Below, piece after piece: positions 10,581-19,677 of a DNA stretch of 64,000 nucleotides (positions are counted from its first letter, which is position 1; each line of letters starts with the position of its first letter). The stretch comes from Novacetimonas maltaceti. GTDB taxonomy: Bacteria; Pseudomonadota; Alphaproteobacteria; Acetobacterales; Acetobacteraceae. Below the pieces are notes generated by a model. It did no database searches, was not told the origin of the DNA, and worked only from the letters and a program-made list of their open reading frames with translations. Made by a program: the position numbers and the translations under genes. The DNA lies in the NCBI RefSeq assembly GCF_002906255.1, contig NZ_POTC01000001.1, forward strand, positions 62,001 to 126,000. The letters run 5' to 3'.

Positions 10581-11366
10581 TCAGGCCCGAAGGACCAGCC
10601 CGTCATGCGCGGCCTCGATCCCGTGTGGCAGGTGCTGCTGCATCCATGCCCAGTCCATGTCCGGCCCCATGTGGGTCAGCACGGTGCGGCGCGGGCGGAT
10701 GCGTTCGCGCCATTCGATCACGCGTTCCAGCCATCCGTGGGAAACGTGGGTCGTGCGCTGGAAACAGCCAACCACCCAAGTATCGACACCGTGGAGGATG
10801 TCGAGGGCAGCGTCATCGAGTTCCGCGACATCCGTGCAGTAGGCCATCGTCCCCACGCGCAGGCCAAGGGTCAGGGTACGGCCATGCACCTGCCGGAAAA
10901 CATGGACATCCATGCCCGCGATCGTAACCATGCTTCCGGCTTCGATGACATTGGGCGTCAGGACCGGGCGATAGAAAGACGGCGGCGTCCATGGGCGGAA
11001 GACGTAATCGAAGCGCGTCACCAGTTCGTCAATGACATCGCGCGTGCCATAGGCGGGAATCGGGCATCCCATGATGCGGTTGATCGCCCGCAGTTCATCA
11101 AGTCCCGCGATATGGTCCGCATGGGCGTGGGTATAAAGGACCGCATCGACGCGTGATATCCGCTGCGCCAGCAGCTGGGCGCGCAGGTCCGGCCCCGTAT
11201 CGACCAGCAGCGCGTTGCCTGCGTCATCACGCAGCAGCACAGATGAACGCAGCCGCGTGTTGCGCGGCTCACACGGGTCGCATTCCCCCCACTCCCCCGC
11301 CCCGTCCGGCCCGCCGACCATCGGCACGCCAGCGGAGCCACCGCATCCCAGAATGGTCATTTCCAT
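10581..11366 (-). CDS. MBL-fold metallo-hydrolase (PhnP / RNase Z-like)
   Basis: The 261-residue protein has the metallo-beta-lactamase core with the metal ligands H80-A-H82-A-D84-H85, a DTGPD strand near residue 56, and later His residues. The pair CDPC near residues 29-32 and the closing HMGPDMD region resemble PhnP-like phosphoribosyl cyclic phosphodiesterases. The real substrate is unknown, since no phn genes are nearby. It is the last gene of the mltB-dacA-tmk-holB-metG-tatD operon, 3 bp after tatD. This gene follows tatD in many alphaproteobacteria, which suggests a housekeeping role. Confidence 0.85.
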   Translation of the reverse strand: MEMTILGCGGSAGVPMVGGPDGAGEWGECDPCEPRNTRLRSSVLLRDDAGNALLVDTGPDLRAQLLAQRISRVDAVLYTHAHADHIAGLDELRAINRIMGCPIPAYGTRDVIDELVTRFDYVFRPWTPPSFYRPVLTPNVIEAGSMVTIAGMDVHVFRQVHGRTLTLGLRVGTMAYCTDVAELDDAALDILHGVDTWVVGCFQRTTHVSHGWLERVIEWRERIRPRRTVLTHMGPDMDWAWMQQHLPHGIEAAHDGLVLRA

Positions 11367-11369
11367 CGT

Positions 11370-12167
11370 TCAGGCCGCCTTGCTGAACAGGCGATGGAAA
11401 TTGGCGGTCGTCAGCGCCGCGAACGCATCATCCTCCATCCCCCGCAATTCGGCCACGGCATGTGCCGTGTGGGCGACATAGCCCGGTTCGTTGCGCTTGC
11501 CCCGCTTTGGCACGGGGGCAAGGAACGGTGCATCCGTCTCCACCAGCAACCGTTCGGCCGGGACCTCCGTCGCGACGGCGCGCACCGACTCCGCACGCCC
11601 GAAGGTCGCGATGCCGGAGAAGCTGATATACCCGCCCAGTTCGACCGCCGCGCGCGCCAGTTCCGGGCCGGAGGAGAAGCAGTGCACCAGGAACGGGAAC
11701 GCGCCCCTTTCCTCATGCTCGTGGCGCAGGATCGACATCATGTCCTGATCCGCATCACGGGTGTGGATCACCAGCGGCAGGCCCGTCTGCCGCGCCGCGT
11801 CGATATGGGCGCGGAAACTTTCCTGCTGGCGGGGGCGGATTTCAGGCTTGCCGTGGAAATAGTCCAGGCCGCTTTCACCAATCCCGATCACGCATGCCTC
11901 GTGCGTCTGGGCGATGATGTCGCGGGCCGTCGGCACGGGCGTTTCATCGACATGGTCGGGATGGGTGCCCACCGTGCACCAGACGCGCACGTTATCGGAA
12001 TCAAGGCCCGCAAGGCGTTTCTGCTCGGCTGCGCGTGACAGGCGCGTGCCGATCGTGACAAGCCCGCTGACCCCTGCCGCGCGGGCGCGCGACAGAAGGT
12101 CCGGCAACTCCTCGTCCGAAAAATGGTCGAGGTGACAGTGGGAGTCCGTAAGTCCGGTGCGTGCCAT
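11370..12167 (-). CDS. tatD: TatD-family metal-dependent hydrolase / deoxyribonuclease
   Basis: The product (265 residues from the ATG) is an amidohydrolase-fold protein. It has the N-terminal DSHCHLD metal site, a central ESGLDYF with the conserved Glu, VIHTRDAD, and a C-terminal LVETDAPFLAP. These are hallmarks of TatD DNases, which have been linked to DNA repair and turnover. The ATG at 12167 is preceded directly by a GTG (12170), so the overlap with the metG stop is TGATG or GTGA. Either start leaves the two genes translationally coupled. Confidence 0.93.
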   Translation of the reverse strand: MARTGLTDSHCHLDHFSDEELPDLLSRARAAGVSGLVTIGTRLSRAAEQKRLAGLDSDNVRVWCTVGTHPDHVDETPVPTARDIIAQTHEACVIGIGESGLDYFHGKPEIRPRQQESFRAHIDAARQTGLPLVIHTRDADQDMMSILRHEHEERGAFPFLVHCFSSGPELARAAVELGGYISFSGIATFGRAESVRAVATEVPAERLLVETDAPFLAPVPKRGKRNEPGYVAHTAHAVAELRGMEDDAFAALTTANFHRLFSKAA

Positions 12168-13705
12168 CACTGCGCTTCCGGTTCGACAAAGCGGGGGAAG
12201 ACACCCTTGGGCGCGGGCAGCGCACGGCCTGCCGGCAGGGGCGTATCAAGGGCGGCGAAGGTGCGCTCCGCCTCTTCCACGCCCAACTGGGTCAGCATGG
12301 CGTCCATGCTGCCGGGCATGTAGGGCTGCAGGACGGTGGCGATGGTCCGCAGGACATCGGCCAGCACGCGCAGGACATCGGCCATCCGCTGCGGGTCGGT
12401 CTTTTTCAGCGCCCATGGGGCCTGATGGTCGATATAGGCGTTGCTGGCGCGGATCACCTTCCACACTTCCTCCAGCGCATCCGTCAGCGCCTGCCGGTCG
12501 ATCTGCCCGTGCATGATGTCCGGCAGCAGGCTGGCCTGCGCCAGCAGCGCCGTATCCTCTGCCGTGGGGGTGCCGCGTTCGGGCAGCACGCCGCCACAGT
12601 TGCGCGCGATCTGCGACAGGGTGCGCTGCGCAAGGTTGCCGAGGTCGTTGGCAAGCTCGACATTCATGCGCGTGATGATGGCCCTGCGGTTGATGTCGCT
12701 GTCTCCGCCAAAGGGCATTTCGCGCATCAGGAAGAAGCGGACCGGGTCAAGGCCGAATTCCGCAACCAGGTCACGCGGGTCCAGCACGTTGCCCAGCGAC
12801 TTGCTCATCTTCTGCCCCGCGATGGTCCACCACCCGTGGGAGAACACGCGCTCAGGCAGGGGCAGTCCCGCCCCCATCAGCAGCGCAGGCCAGTAGATGG
12901 CATGGAAGCGCAGGATGTCCTTGCCCACCAGATGCAGGTTCGGCGGCCAGAAATCCCATCGTGGCGCGTCCCCGTCGGGATATCCAACGGCGGACAGGTA
13001 ATTGGCCAGCGCATCGACCCAGACATACATCACATGCTTCGGGTCGCCCGGCACGGGAATGCCCCAGTTGAAGCTGGTCCGGCTGATGGACAGGTCACGC
13101 AGGCCGCCACGCACGAAGCTGATGACCTCGTTACGGCGGCTGGAGGGTTCCACGAAGCCCGGATGGGTTTCATACAGTTCCAGCAGCCTGTCCTGGAACT
13201 TCGACAGGCTGAAGAAGTAGGACGGCTCCTTCACCCATTCCACCGGCGCGCCGGTCGGTGCCGTGCGCGTGCCGTCAGGGCCGGTGACAAGCTCTTCTTC
13301 CTGATAGAAACATTCGTCGCGCAGCGCGTACCATCCTTCGTACGCGCCAAGGTAGATATGGCCGTTTTCCTTCAGCTTCTTCCACAGTGCGGAGGCACCC
13401 GCCGCATGGCGGGGTTCCGTCGTGCGGATGAAGTCATCATAGGAGATGGCCATCCTGTCATACATGTCGCGGAAGTCCGCTGCGACACGGTTGGCCAGTT
13501 CGATCGGGGCCACGCCTGCCGCCTGCGCCGCCTGCTCCACCTTCTGCCCATGTTCGTCGGTGCCGGTCAGGAAGAAGACGTCAAACCCCGCCAGCCGCTT
13601 GAAGCGCGCGATCACGTCCGCCGCGACGGAGGTGTAGGCGTGTCCGATATGGGGCGCCCCATTCACATAATAGATCGGTGTCGTGACGTAATAGCGCCGT
13701 GTCAT
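12167..13705 (-). CDS. metG: Methionyl-tRNA synthetase
   Basis: MetG charges tRNA-Met, and its substrate tRNA lies 10 kb away in this window. The 512-residue class I enzyme has the HIGH motif at 19-22 and KMSKS at 299-303. The insertion region lacks the zinc-knuckle Cys pairs of the E. coli enzyme and there is no C-terminal dimerisation domain. It is therefore the compact form usual in alphaproteobacteria. Its start overlaps the holB stop by 4 bp. Confidence 0.97.
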   Translation of the reverse strand: MTRRYYVTTPIYYVNGAPHIGHAYTSVAADVIARFKRLAGFDVFFLTGTDEHGQKVEQAAQAAGVAPIELANRVAADFRDMYDRMAISYDDFIRTTEPRHAAGASALWKKLKENGHIYLGAYEGWYALRDECFYQEEELVTGPDGTRTAPTGAPVEWVKEPSYFFSLSKFQDRLLELYETHPGFVEPSSRRNEVISFVRGGLRDLSISRTSFNWGIPVPGDPKHVMYVWVDALANYLSAVGYPDGDAPRWDFWPPNLHLVGKDILRFHAIYWPALLMGAGLPLPERVFSHGWWTIAGQKMSKSLGNVLDPRDLVAEFGLDPVRFFLMREMPFGGDSDINRRAIITRMNVELANDLGNLAQRTLSQIARNCGGVLPERGTPTAEDTALLAQASLLPDIMHGQIDRQALTDALEEVWKVIRASNAYIDHQAPWALKKTDPQRMADVLRVLADVLRTIATVLQPYMPGSMDAMLTQLGVEEAERTFAALDTPLPAGRALPAPKGVFPRFVEPEAQ

Positions 13706-14670
13706 ATTGCATTCACCCGCGCAAGCGCCGAAAGGAGCGCCTGCTGCTTATCCAGATTGAAATTTTCGGTCTCCGCACGCAGCCGGACCAGATCCTGCCA
13801 CGCGCCCGCCATGCGTTCGGGGCGCGTATCGCGTGGCTGCCCTTCGTGCGACGGCGCGCCAAGGAGTTCGCGTGTCCCTGTCGATATGGCATCGCATAAC
13901 AGATCGAAAAAGACCGAAAAGCCATTTTCCGATTCCAGGATGCTGCCCGCGATACGGTAGGCCTCCGTGCCACGGGCCGCGCCGCGCATCACCTGCTCCA
14001 CCAGCGCGGAGAGTTTTGTCGCATCCTTCTGCAGCAGCGACAACGCACGCCCTGCCGAACCGTGCGCCAGGGCGATGACATTGTCGATATCTTCCGCGCC
14101 GTACCCGTCCGCCACGATGTCCATCAGGACCGCGCGGACCTCGCGCGGCGACAGGGGGGCAAGGTCCAGCGTGCGGCAGCGGCTGCGGATGGTCGGCAGC
14201 AGGCGGCCCGGCGCCGCGCAGGTCAGGATCAGGATCGCGCCGGTGGGCGGTTCCTCGAGTATTTTCAGGATGGCGTTCGCGGCCGTGCGGTTCATGTATT
14301 CCGCGCCATCGACAATCACGACCCGCCATCCGCCCTCGGCGGCGGTGCGGCGCAGGAAGGCGCCGATCGGGCGGACGTCATCACCGACGATTTCGCGCCG
14401 GGGCCGCCGCGTCTTCTCATCCACGCCGCGCCCGACCACCAGCAGGTCGGCATGCGTCCCGGCGGTGATGCGGCGGCCGACGGGGCTGTCATGATCCTGC
14501 GCGTTGAGCAGGGCGCGCGCCATCATGAAGGCCATCGTCGTCTTGCCGATCCCCTCCACCCCGGTCAGCAGCCAGGCGTGATGCAGGCGGCCCGAACGCA
14601 TCACCGATATGAACTGCTGCCATGCCGCCTCATGCCCGTGCAGGCGTGTCCGTTCGCGTGGGGTGGTCAT
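13702..14670 (-). CDS. holB: DNA polymerase III subunit delta'
   Basis: From the ATG at 14670 the protein has 322 residues. The frame runs further upstream, but that part lies inside tmk and looks non-coding. The AAA+ clamp-loader module shows Walker A GVEGIGKTT (about 37-45), a Walker B-like VIVDGAEYM, and an SRC-like arginine motif (IRSRC). The four-Cys zinc module of E. coli delta' is absent, which is common in alphaproteobacteria. The protein works with tau/gamma and delta to load the beta clamp. It overlaps tmk by ATGA and metG by 4 bp. Confidence 0.92.
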   Translation of the reverse strand: MTTPRERTRLHGHEAAWQQFISVMRSGRLHHAWLLTGVEGIGKTTMAFMMARALLNAQDHDSPVGRRITAGTHADLLVVGRGVDEKTRRPRREIVGDDVRPIGAFLRRTAAEGGWRVVIVDGAEYMNRTAANAILKILEEPPTGAILILTCAAPGRLLPTIRSRCRTLDLAPLSPREVRAVLMDIVADGYGAEDIDNVIALAHGSAGRALSLLQKDATKLSALVEQVMRGAARGTEAYRIAGSILESENGFSVFFDLLCDAISTGTRELLGAPSHEGQPRDTRPERMAGAWQDLVRLRAETENFNLDKQQALLSALARVNAI

Positions 14671-15317
14671 GCGCCCCCCTGCGGCATCGGCAGGCGTGCG
14701 GCAACATGCCCCGCGATGGCCCGTGCAACGGTATCGGGCGGCAGGGTCGCGTCGATCGTGATGCACCGGCCCGGTTCGCGCCGGGCGATGGTGGCGAAAC
14801 CTTCGGCCACGCGCGCATGGAACGCCTCGGTCGCGGCTTCATAGCGGTCGGGACGGTTGCCGCGCGCGTGCAGGCGTTCGCGTGCAACGGCGCGGGGCAC
14901 GTCAAGGATGAAAGTCAGGTCGGGTATCACGCCCGTCTGCTGGCGAAGCGAGGCGATGAGGGAGAGGATCGCCTCATTGCCCTCCCCCCTGCCATATCCC
15001 TGATAGGCTTCGGTGGAATCGGTGAAGCGGTCGGAAATGACGATCTTCCCGCCCTCCAGCGCCGGGCGGATCAGGTGATCGACATGGTCGTAGCGCGCGC
15101 TGAAATGCATCAGCGTCTCGGCGCGCAGCGACAGGTCCTGCTTCCCGAACAGCAGGAAATCCCGCACGGCCTCGGCCCCCGGCGTGCCGCCGGGTTCACG
15201 TGTCATGACAGTCCGCCCCGGCGGCACGACTGTGGCCAGATGCTGTTGCAGCAGGCGGACCTGTGTCGATTTCCCGGCGCCTTCGCCCCCTTCGAACGTA
15301 ATGAACATGCCCGCCAT
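14667..15317 (-). CDS. tmk: Thymidylate kinase
   Basis: Tmk phosphorylates dTMP to dTDP. From the ATG at 15317 the protein has 216 residues, the usual length, and begins with the P-loop FEGGEGAGKST (about 8-18). The DR motif (ISDRFTDST) and the lid region follow. The longer upstream frame would run into dacA and is not needed. The start lies 4 bp after the dacA stop, and the end overlaps holB. The dacA-tmk-holB linkage joins murein remodelling with DNA replication genes, as in other alphaproteobacteria. Confidence 0.95.
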   Translation of the reverse strand: MAGMFITFEGGEGAGKSTQVRLLQQHLATVVPPGRTVMTREPGGTPGAEAVRDFLLFGKQDLSLRAETLMHFSARYDHVDHLIRPALEGGKIVISDRFTDSTEAYQGYGRGEGNEAILSLIASLRQQTGVIPDLTFILDVPRAVARERLHARGNRPDRYEAATEAFHARVAEGFATIARREPGRCITIDATLPPDTVARAIAGHVAARLPMPQGGA

Positions 15318-15321
15318 GGGT

Positions 15322-16629
15322 TCAGTGATGCCCCAGTTTCTGTCCCAGCACGGCGGATGCCCGGCCAAACAGGCCCAGGCGCGCCACATCGGCGCCGGCA
15401 ACCAGCGGTACGGTGATGTCAGCCAGTCCGGTGTTGGAAATCACAAGCTGCCCCAGTTGCTGTCCCGCCACGACCGGCGCGGGCACCGGGCTTTTGTAAT
15501 CCAGCACGATATGCACGCGGTTCTGCCATCCGTGCGGCAGCGTCAGCAGCACGTCGCGGGTGACCACCAGCGGCACGGTCGGGGCATGGCCCAGCCAGAC
15601 CGGCGCGTTGTCGATGACCGCGCCGTTATGCGTCAGCGTGGCATTCTCGAAATTGACGAATCCCCATTCCAGAAGCCTTTCCCCCTCGAACGCGCGGGCG
15701 TTGCTGGATGGAAGGCCATTGATGGCCATGACGATCCGGTTCCCGTTGCGCTCCGAACTGGCGCACAGGCCATAGCCGCCCGCGTCGGTGTGTCCGGTCT
15801 TCAGCCCGTCGGCAATACCCTTGACCACCAGTGCATTGCGGTTTTCCTGAGAAATCTTGTTGTAGCGGAATCCCTTTTCCGCAAAGAAATGGTAATATTC
15901 GGGGAAATCGTGGATCAGGTGCATGGCGATGGTGGTCACGTCGCGCGCGGACATGTAATGCCCGTCGGCGGGCCATCCCGTCGCGTTCATGAAGTGCGAG
16001 TTGGCCATCCCCAACTGCGCCGCCTGCGCGTTCATCAGGGAGACGAACTGGGATTCCGAACCGGCGACGCCTTCGGCAAGGACAATGCACGCGTCGTTGC
16101 CCGACTGGATCACCATCCCCTGGATCAGGTCGGAAACCAGCACCTCGCCCTGCAGGGGGACAAACATCTTCGACCCCTGCATCCGCCACGCCTTTTCACT
16201 GACCGGCAGGGCCTGGTCGAGTTTGAGCCGTCCCGCGCGCAGCATCCCGAAGACGACATAGGCCGTCATCATCTTTGTCAGTGAGGAAGGCGGCATGCGT
16301 TCATCGGCCGCCTTTTCCAGCAGTACCGCGCCGGTGGTGTAATCCACGATGCAGGCCCAGCGCGCCGGCGTATCGACCGGCCCGATCAGGCTGTTGGCGG
16401 GGGATGCGGATATGGCGGCCGTATCCGCGCCCGCATTTTCGGCGGGGGCCGCGGCCGGTGCGGGGCGATGCCTGCGTGCCGCAAGTGCCGGCGCGGCAGG
16501 CAGCAGTGCAAGCGCGCTGGCCGCGCCCGACAGGATCGTGCGACGTGTGGGATGGCGGCCCGGCAATGTGCTGCCCGGTACCGCAGTCCGAAGCCTGTCC
16601 ATGCGAAGCGGTGCGTGTCCTGATGTCAT
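15322..16629 (-). CDS. dacA: D-alanyl-D-alanine carboxypeptidase (PBP5/6 family)
   Basis: The 435-residue exported enzyme trims the terminal D-Ala from murein pentapeptides. The three active-site motifs are SxxK (S116-K119, in SSLTK), SGN (176-178) and KTG (277-279). The N-terminus has a twin-arginine-like signal (RRTILSG at 29-35, then a hydrophobic stretch to about residue 50) and a Pro/Ala-rich linker. The C-terminal PBP5-type beta domain is present. Its start overlaps the mltB stop by ATGA. Gene symbols dacA, dacC and dacF are used interchangeably for such proteins. Confidence 0.93.
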   Translation of the reverse strand: MTSGHAPLRMDRLRTAVPGSTLPGRHPTRRTILSGAASALALLPAAPALAARRHRPAPAAAPAENAGADTAAISASPANSLIGPVDTPARWACIVDYTTGAVLLEKAADERMPPSSLTKMMTAYVVFGMLRAGRLKLDQALPVSEKAWRMQGSKMFVPLQGEVLVSDLIQGMVIQSGNDACIVLAEGVAGSESQFVSLMNAQAAQLGMANSHFMNATGWPADGHYMSARDVTTIAMHLIHDFPEYYHFFAEKGFRYNKISQENRNALVVKGIADGLKTGHTDAGGYGLCASSERNGNRIVMAINGLPSSNARAFEGERLLEWGFVNFENATLTHNGAVIDNAPVWLGHAPTVPLVVTRDVLLTLPHGWQNRVHIVLDYKSPVPAPVVAGQQLGQLVISNTGLADITVPLVAGADVARLGLFGRASAVLGQKLGHH

Positions 16630-17615
16630 GTAATCTCGTTACCCAGAAGCCCTACGGCCAGTGCATAGAAATCCGACGGGTTGTAGCGGCGGATTGCGTT
16701 AAAATTACGATAGACCATGAAGGATTCCCCCCCCACCCCATCGGGGCGCAGGACCGCGCCACGCATGTCCGTGCGGGGGAACATGCTGCCGTCGGCCTGG
16801 CGCACCCCGGCGTCCATCCATTCCTGCAGCGTTCTGGTCTGCGTACGGCCAAGCATGGCCTGCGGCAACGTATCGGGCACCGTGACCTGCTGTCCCCACG
16901 GTTCGTCGCTGACCCATCCCGACTGCGAAAGGTAGCTGGCGATGGAGCCGAAGACATCGGCCGTGGAATGCCAGATGTCGCGTCGCCCGTCGCCATCCAT
17001 GTCCACGGCATAGCGCAGGTACGCGCTGGGCATGAACTGCGGCTGCCCCATTGCGCCCGCGTAACTGCCGATCATCTGTTCGGGCGCGATATCCCCCATC
17101 CCGAGGATGTGCAGCGCCTTCATGAGTTCGTCGTGAAAGAATTTGGCCCGCCGCCCGTCATAGGCCAGCGTGCACAGCGCATCGATGACGCCAAACGTGC
17201 CCATATGCGCGCCATACCCGGATTCCAGCCCCCATATGCCCGCAATGGCCGCCTGTGCCACGTTGTAGCGTGTCAGCGCCTGGTCCAGCAGCGCGCGCTG
17301 CGCCATGACGGCCGCACGGCCATCGGCGATCTTGCGCGCGGTGATGACGCGCTGGCGGTACTGCGTCCATGTCAGGTGGAACTCCGGCTGGGCGCGATCC
17401 AGCCTGATCACCTGCGGGTTGGGGACGGACAGGTTCAGCGCCCTTTGCACAATCCCGGCGTCGATCCCCTGCCGAATCGCATCGGCGCGTATGCCCGCGA
17501 CGAACGTGGCGTAATCCTGCGTCCGTCCGTGGGCGCTGCGTGGACGCAGCGCGGATGTGATGGCCCCGGTGGACAGGGCGGCGGCGGACAGCAGGAATGC
17601 GCGACGTACAAGCAT
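16626..17615 (-). CDS. mltB: Lytic murein transglycosylase, MltB family
   Basis: From the ATG at 17615 the protein has 329 residues. It starts with an export signal (VRRAFLLSAAAL, twin-Arg-like) ending near residue 30. The SLT/MltB catalytic Glu is E131 in GIWGLESGYG, and the later YAGAMGQPQFMPS block is typical of this family. It cleaves the glycan chain of peptidoglycan to anhydro-muropeptides. There is no lipobox Cys, so it is a soluble periplasmic version. It is the first gene of the leftward operon and overlaps dacA. Confidence 0.92.
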   Translation of the reverse strand: MLVRRAFLLSAAALSTGAITSALRPRSAHGRTQDYATFVAGIRADAIRQGIDAGIVQRALNLSVPNPQVIRLDRAQPEFHLTWTQYRQRVITARKIADGRAAVMAQRALLDQALTRYNVAQAAIAGIWGLESGYGAHMGTFGVIDALCTLAYDGRRAKFFHDELMKALHILGMGDIAPEQMIGSYAGAMGQPQFMPSAYLRYAVDMDGDGRRDIWHSTADVFGSIASYLSQSGWVSDEPWGQQVTVPDTLPQAMLGRTQTRTLQEWMDAGVRQADGSMFPRTDMRGAVLRPDGVGGESFMVYRNFNAIRRYNPSDFYALAVGLLGNEIT

Positions 17616-17971
17616 TGTGATGCTCTGCCACGGAGGCGGGGTGGTTTCAATCCTCGACGCCCCATTCGGGGCCGTTTGTGCCGTGCGCTGTGGCCGGATG
17701 ACACAATCGGACAACAACTTCGGGTTTGTCCGTATCGTCGAAGCATGCAACAAGGTCGCCACGGCGCGGTTATGCGCAGGGGCCGCTGTCGTAGGGGCCG
17801 CGCAATCGCCGCACGGGTGCCATTGCCGTCCCCTCCGGTTGTGGACCGCGGCAGGCCATGGCGTTTTCGTGGCGTGCACGGCCCGCATCGATCATGAGTT
17901 GAAAGAGGCTTGTCAGTTATTGGTCACACTCCCCCCCCTTTTCCTGTCATGTGTGCGTTAGCGGGCCGGAG
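17616..17971. other. Divergent intergenic region between mltB and dedA
   Basis: This 356-bp spacer lies between divergently read genes, so it should hold promoters in both directions. I see no gene with coding character, no clear hairpin and no obvious riboswitch. Just before dedA there is a short C-tract (about 17932-17938). Confidence 0.6.
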
Positions 17972-18547
17972 ATGTCCTTATCCCTGACTTCCATCCTTGC
18001 CGCGGCAGGGGCCTCCCCCCTGCTGCAGGGACTGGCCATCATCGTGGGCACGTTCATCCTTGAGGACGCCGCGACGATCGTGACCGCCATGCAGGTGCAG
18101 ACGGGGCATGTGGACCTGCCGGTGGCGCTGGTGGCGCTGTATATCGGCATCGTGGTGGGGGATATCGGGCTTTACGGGCTTGGCTACCTTGCCGCGTGCT
18201 GGCCGCCTGCGCGCCGGTGGGTCACGCTGCCGAACGTGGAGCATGAAGGCCACTGGTTCGACCGCAATGTCTTTCGCATCGTCTTCATCAGCAGGTTCAT
18301 CCCCGGCGCGCGCCTGCCGCTTTATACCGCCTGCGGTTTTTTCCGTGCGCGTCTTGGCCTGTTCAGTGTCGCCGCCGTGCTGGCGACACTGATCTGGACG
18401 ACGCTGCTGTTTGCCGTTTCCCTGCGTGTGGGACAGTTCCTGATTTCCCACCTGGGGACCTGGAAATGGCTGGGGCTGGCGGGATTCATCGTGACCATCT
18501 TCCTCATCAGCCGTACCATTGCCCGATTGCAAGGCCAATCCCGATGA
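17972..18547 (+). CDS. DedA-family (VTT domain) membrane protein
   Basis: The protein has about 191 residues from the ATG; a GTG at 17951 would add seven. It is almost wholly hydrophobic. It carries the DedA/VTT hallmarks: an early FILEDAATIV segment with acidic residues inside the membrane, GDIGLYGLG, and the basic motif FISRFIPGARLP. DedA proteins move lipids across the inner membrane. Some act on undecaprenyl phosphate, others on phosphatidylethanolamine. Its stop overlaps the ATP-grasp start by ATGA, so the two should be made together. Confidence 0.9.
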   Translation: MSLSLTSILAAAGASPLLQGLAIIVGTFILEDAATIVTAMQVQTGHVDLPVALVALYIGIVVGDIGLYGLGYLAACWPPARRWVTLPNVEHEGHWFDRNVFRIVFISRFIPGARLPLYTACGFFRARLGLFSVAAVLATLIWTTLLFAVSLRVGQFLISHLGTWKWLGLAGFIVTIFLISRTIARLQGQSR

Positions 18548-19635
18548 CCGACATGTCCACCCTCTCCGCTCCCGCCCGCCCTGCGAAGGCGCCTTCCCCC
18601 CTCTCCATGTTCGAATTCTGGCCGGGATGGATCTTCTATACCCCGGTGGTGATGTACTGGATCCTCATGGGGCTTCGCTATCGCGACGTCAGCCTGCCCA
18701 CGGCCGCCAACCCGCGTATCGAGACGGGCGGCCTGTGCGGGGAGAGCAAGAGTTCGATCCTCGACATGGCCGGGGAGACCGCGCGCCGCTGGATCGCGCC
18801 CTATACGATGGTGGAGACGGGACGCAACGACACGGCCCGCGCCCTGCAGGCGATGGAGCATGCGGGCCTGTCCTTTCCCGTGGTGCTGAAGCCCGACATC
18901 GGCTGCAACGGCACCGGGGTCAAGCTGGTGGCGGATGCCGCGGGACTGACGCAGGCGCTGGCCGCGTTCCCGCGCCGCGTGTCCCTGATGCTCCAGCGCC
19001 TCATTCCCTATTCATACGAGGCCGGGATTTTCTACATCCGCCATCCTGATGAGGCGCACGGGCGCATCACTTCCATGACCTACAAGGAAGTGCCGGTGCT
19101 GGTCGGTGACGGGCGTTCCACGGTGGAGGAACTGCTGCATGCGGACCCGCGCACGCGACTGGTGCCGCAGATCTATGTCCCGCGCCTGCGTGCGCGCCTG
19201 GCGGAAGTGCCTGCCGCCGGAGAGGCGCTGCCCCTCGTCTTCACCGGCAATCATTGCAAGGGTGCGATCTTCCATAACTGCACGGCCGATGTGACGCCCG
19301 AACTCGAGGCGCGGATCGACGCGATCATGCACGATATTCCCGATTTCCATTTCGGGCGCATCGACGTGAAGGCCGAATCCGCCGCCTCGCTGCTGCGCGG
19401 CGAGAGGTTCGAGATCATCGAGATCAATGGCGTAGGATCCGAAGCGACCCATATCTGGGATTCGCGCACGACCCTGCGTGAAGCCTATGCCGCGCAGTTC
19501 ATGCATTACCGGGAGACATTCCGCATCGGTGCGAAAAAGCGCAGTGCGGGATGGAAGCCCAGTGGCGCGATGACCATGCTCCGCTCGTGGCTGCGCCAGC
19601 GCAGGCTGCTGTCTTCCTATCCCATGAACGACTGA
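18544..19635 (+). CDS. ATP-grasp protein with N-terminal membrane segment
   Basis: This is a 363-residue protein of unknown substrate. A hydrophobic aromatic segment at about 26-43 suggests anchoring to the membrane. Residues 55-75 hold the block NPRIETGGLCGESKS. ATP-grasp features follow: FPVVLKP with the nucleotide-binding Lys (about 116), a Gly-rich loop (DIGCNGTG), and a late IIEINGVGSEATHIWD that supplies metal-binding Glu and Asn. Relatives are annotated loosely as D-Ala-D-Ala ligase-like or carboxylate-amine ligases. The start overlaps the dedA stop (ATGA). The job may be ATP-dependent ligation on a molecule handled at the membrane. Confidence 0.8.
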   Translation: MTDMSTLSAPARPAKAPSPLSMFEFWPGWIFYTPVVMYWILMGLRYRDVSLPTAANPRIETGGLCGESKSSILDMAGETARRWIAPYTMVETGRNDTARALQAMEHAGLSFPVVLKPDIGCNGTGVKLVADAAGLTQALAAFPRRVSLMLQRLIPYSYEAGIFYIRHPDEAHGRITSMTYKEVPVLVGDGRSTVEELLHADPRTRLVPQIYVPRLRARLAEVPAAGEALPLVFTGNHCKGAIFHNCTADVTPELEARIDAIMHDIPDFHFGRIDVKAESAASLLRGERFEIIEINGVGSEATHIWDSRTTLREAYAAQFMHYRETFRIGAKKRSAGWKPSGAMTMLRSWLRQRRLLSSYPMND

Positions 19636-19677
19636 ATGGTGCCCCTGCCGAACTGAGCGGGCGGGTTCCTGCGTGGG

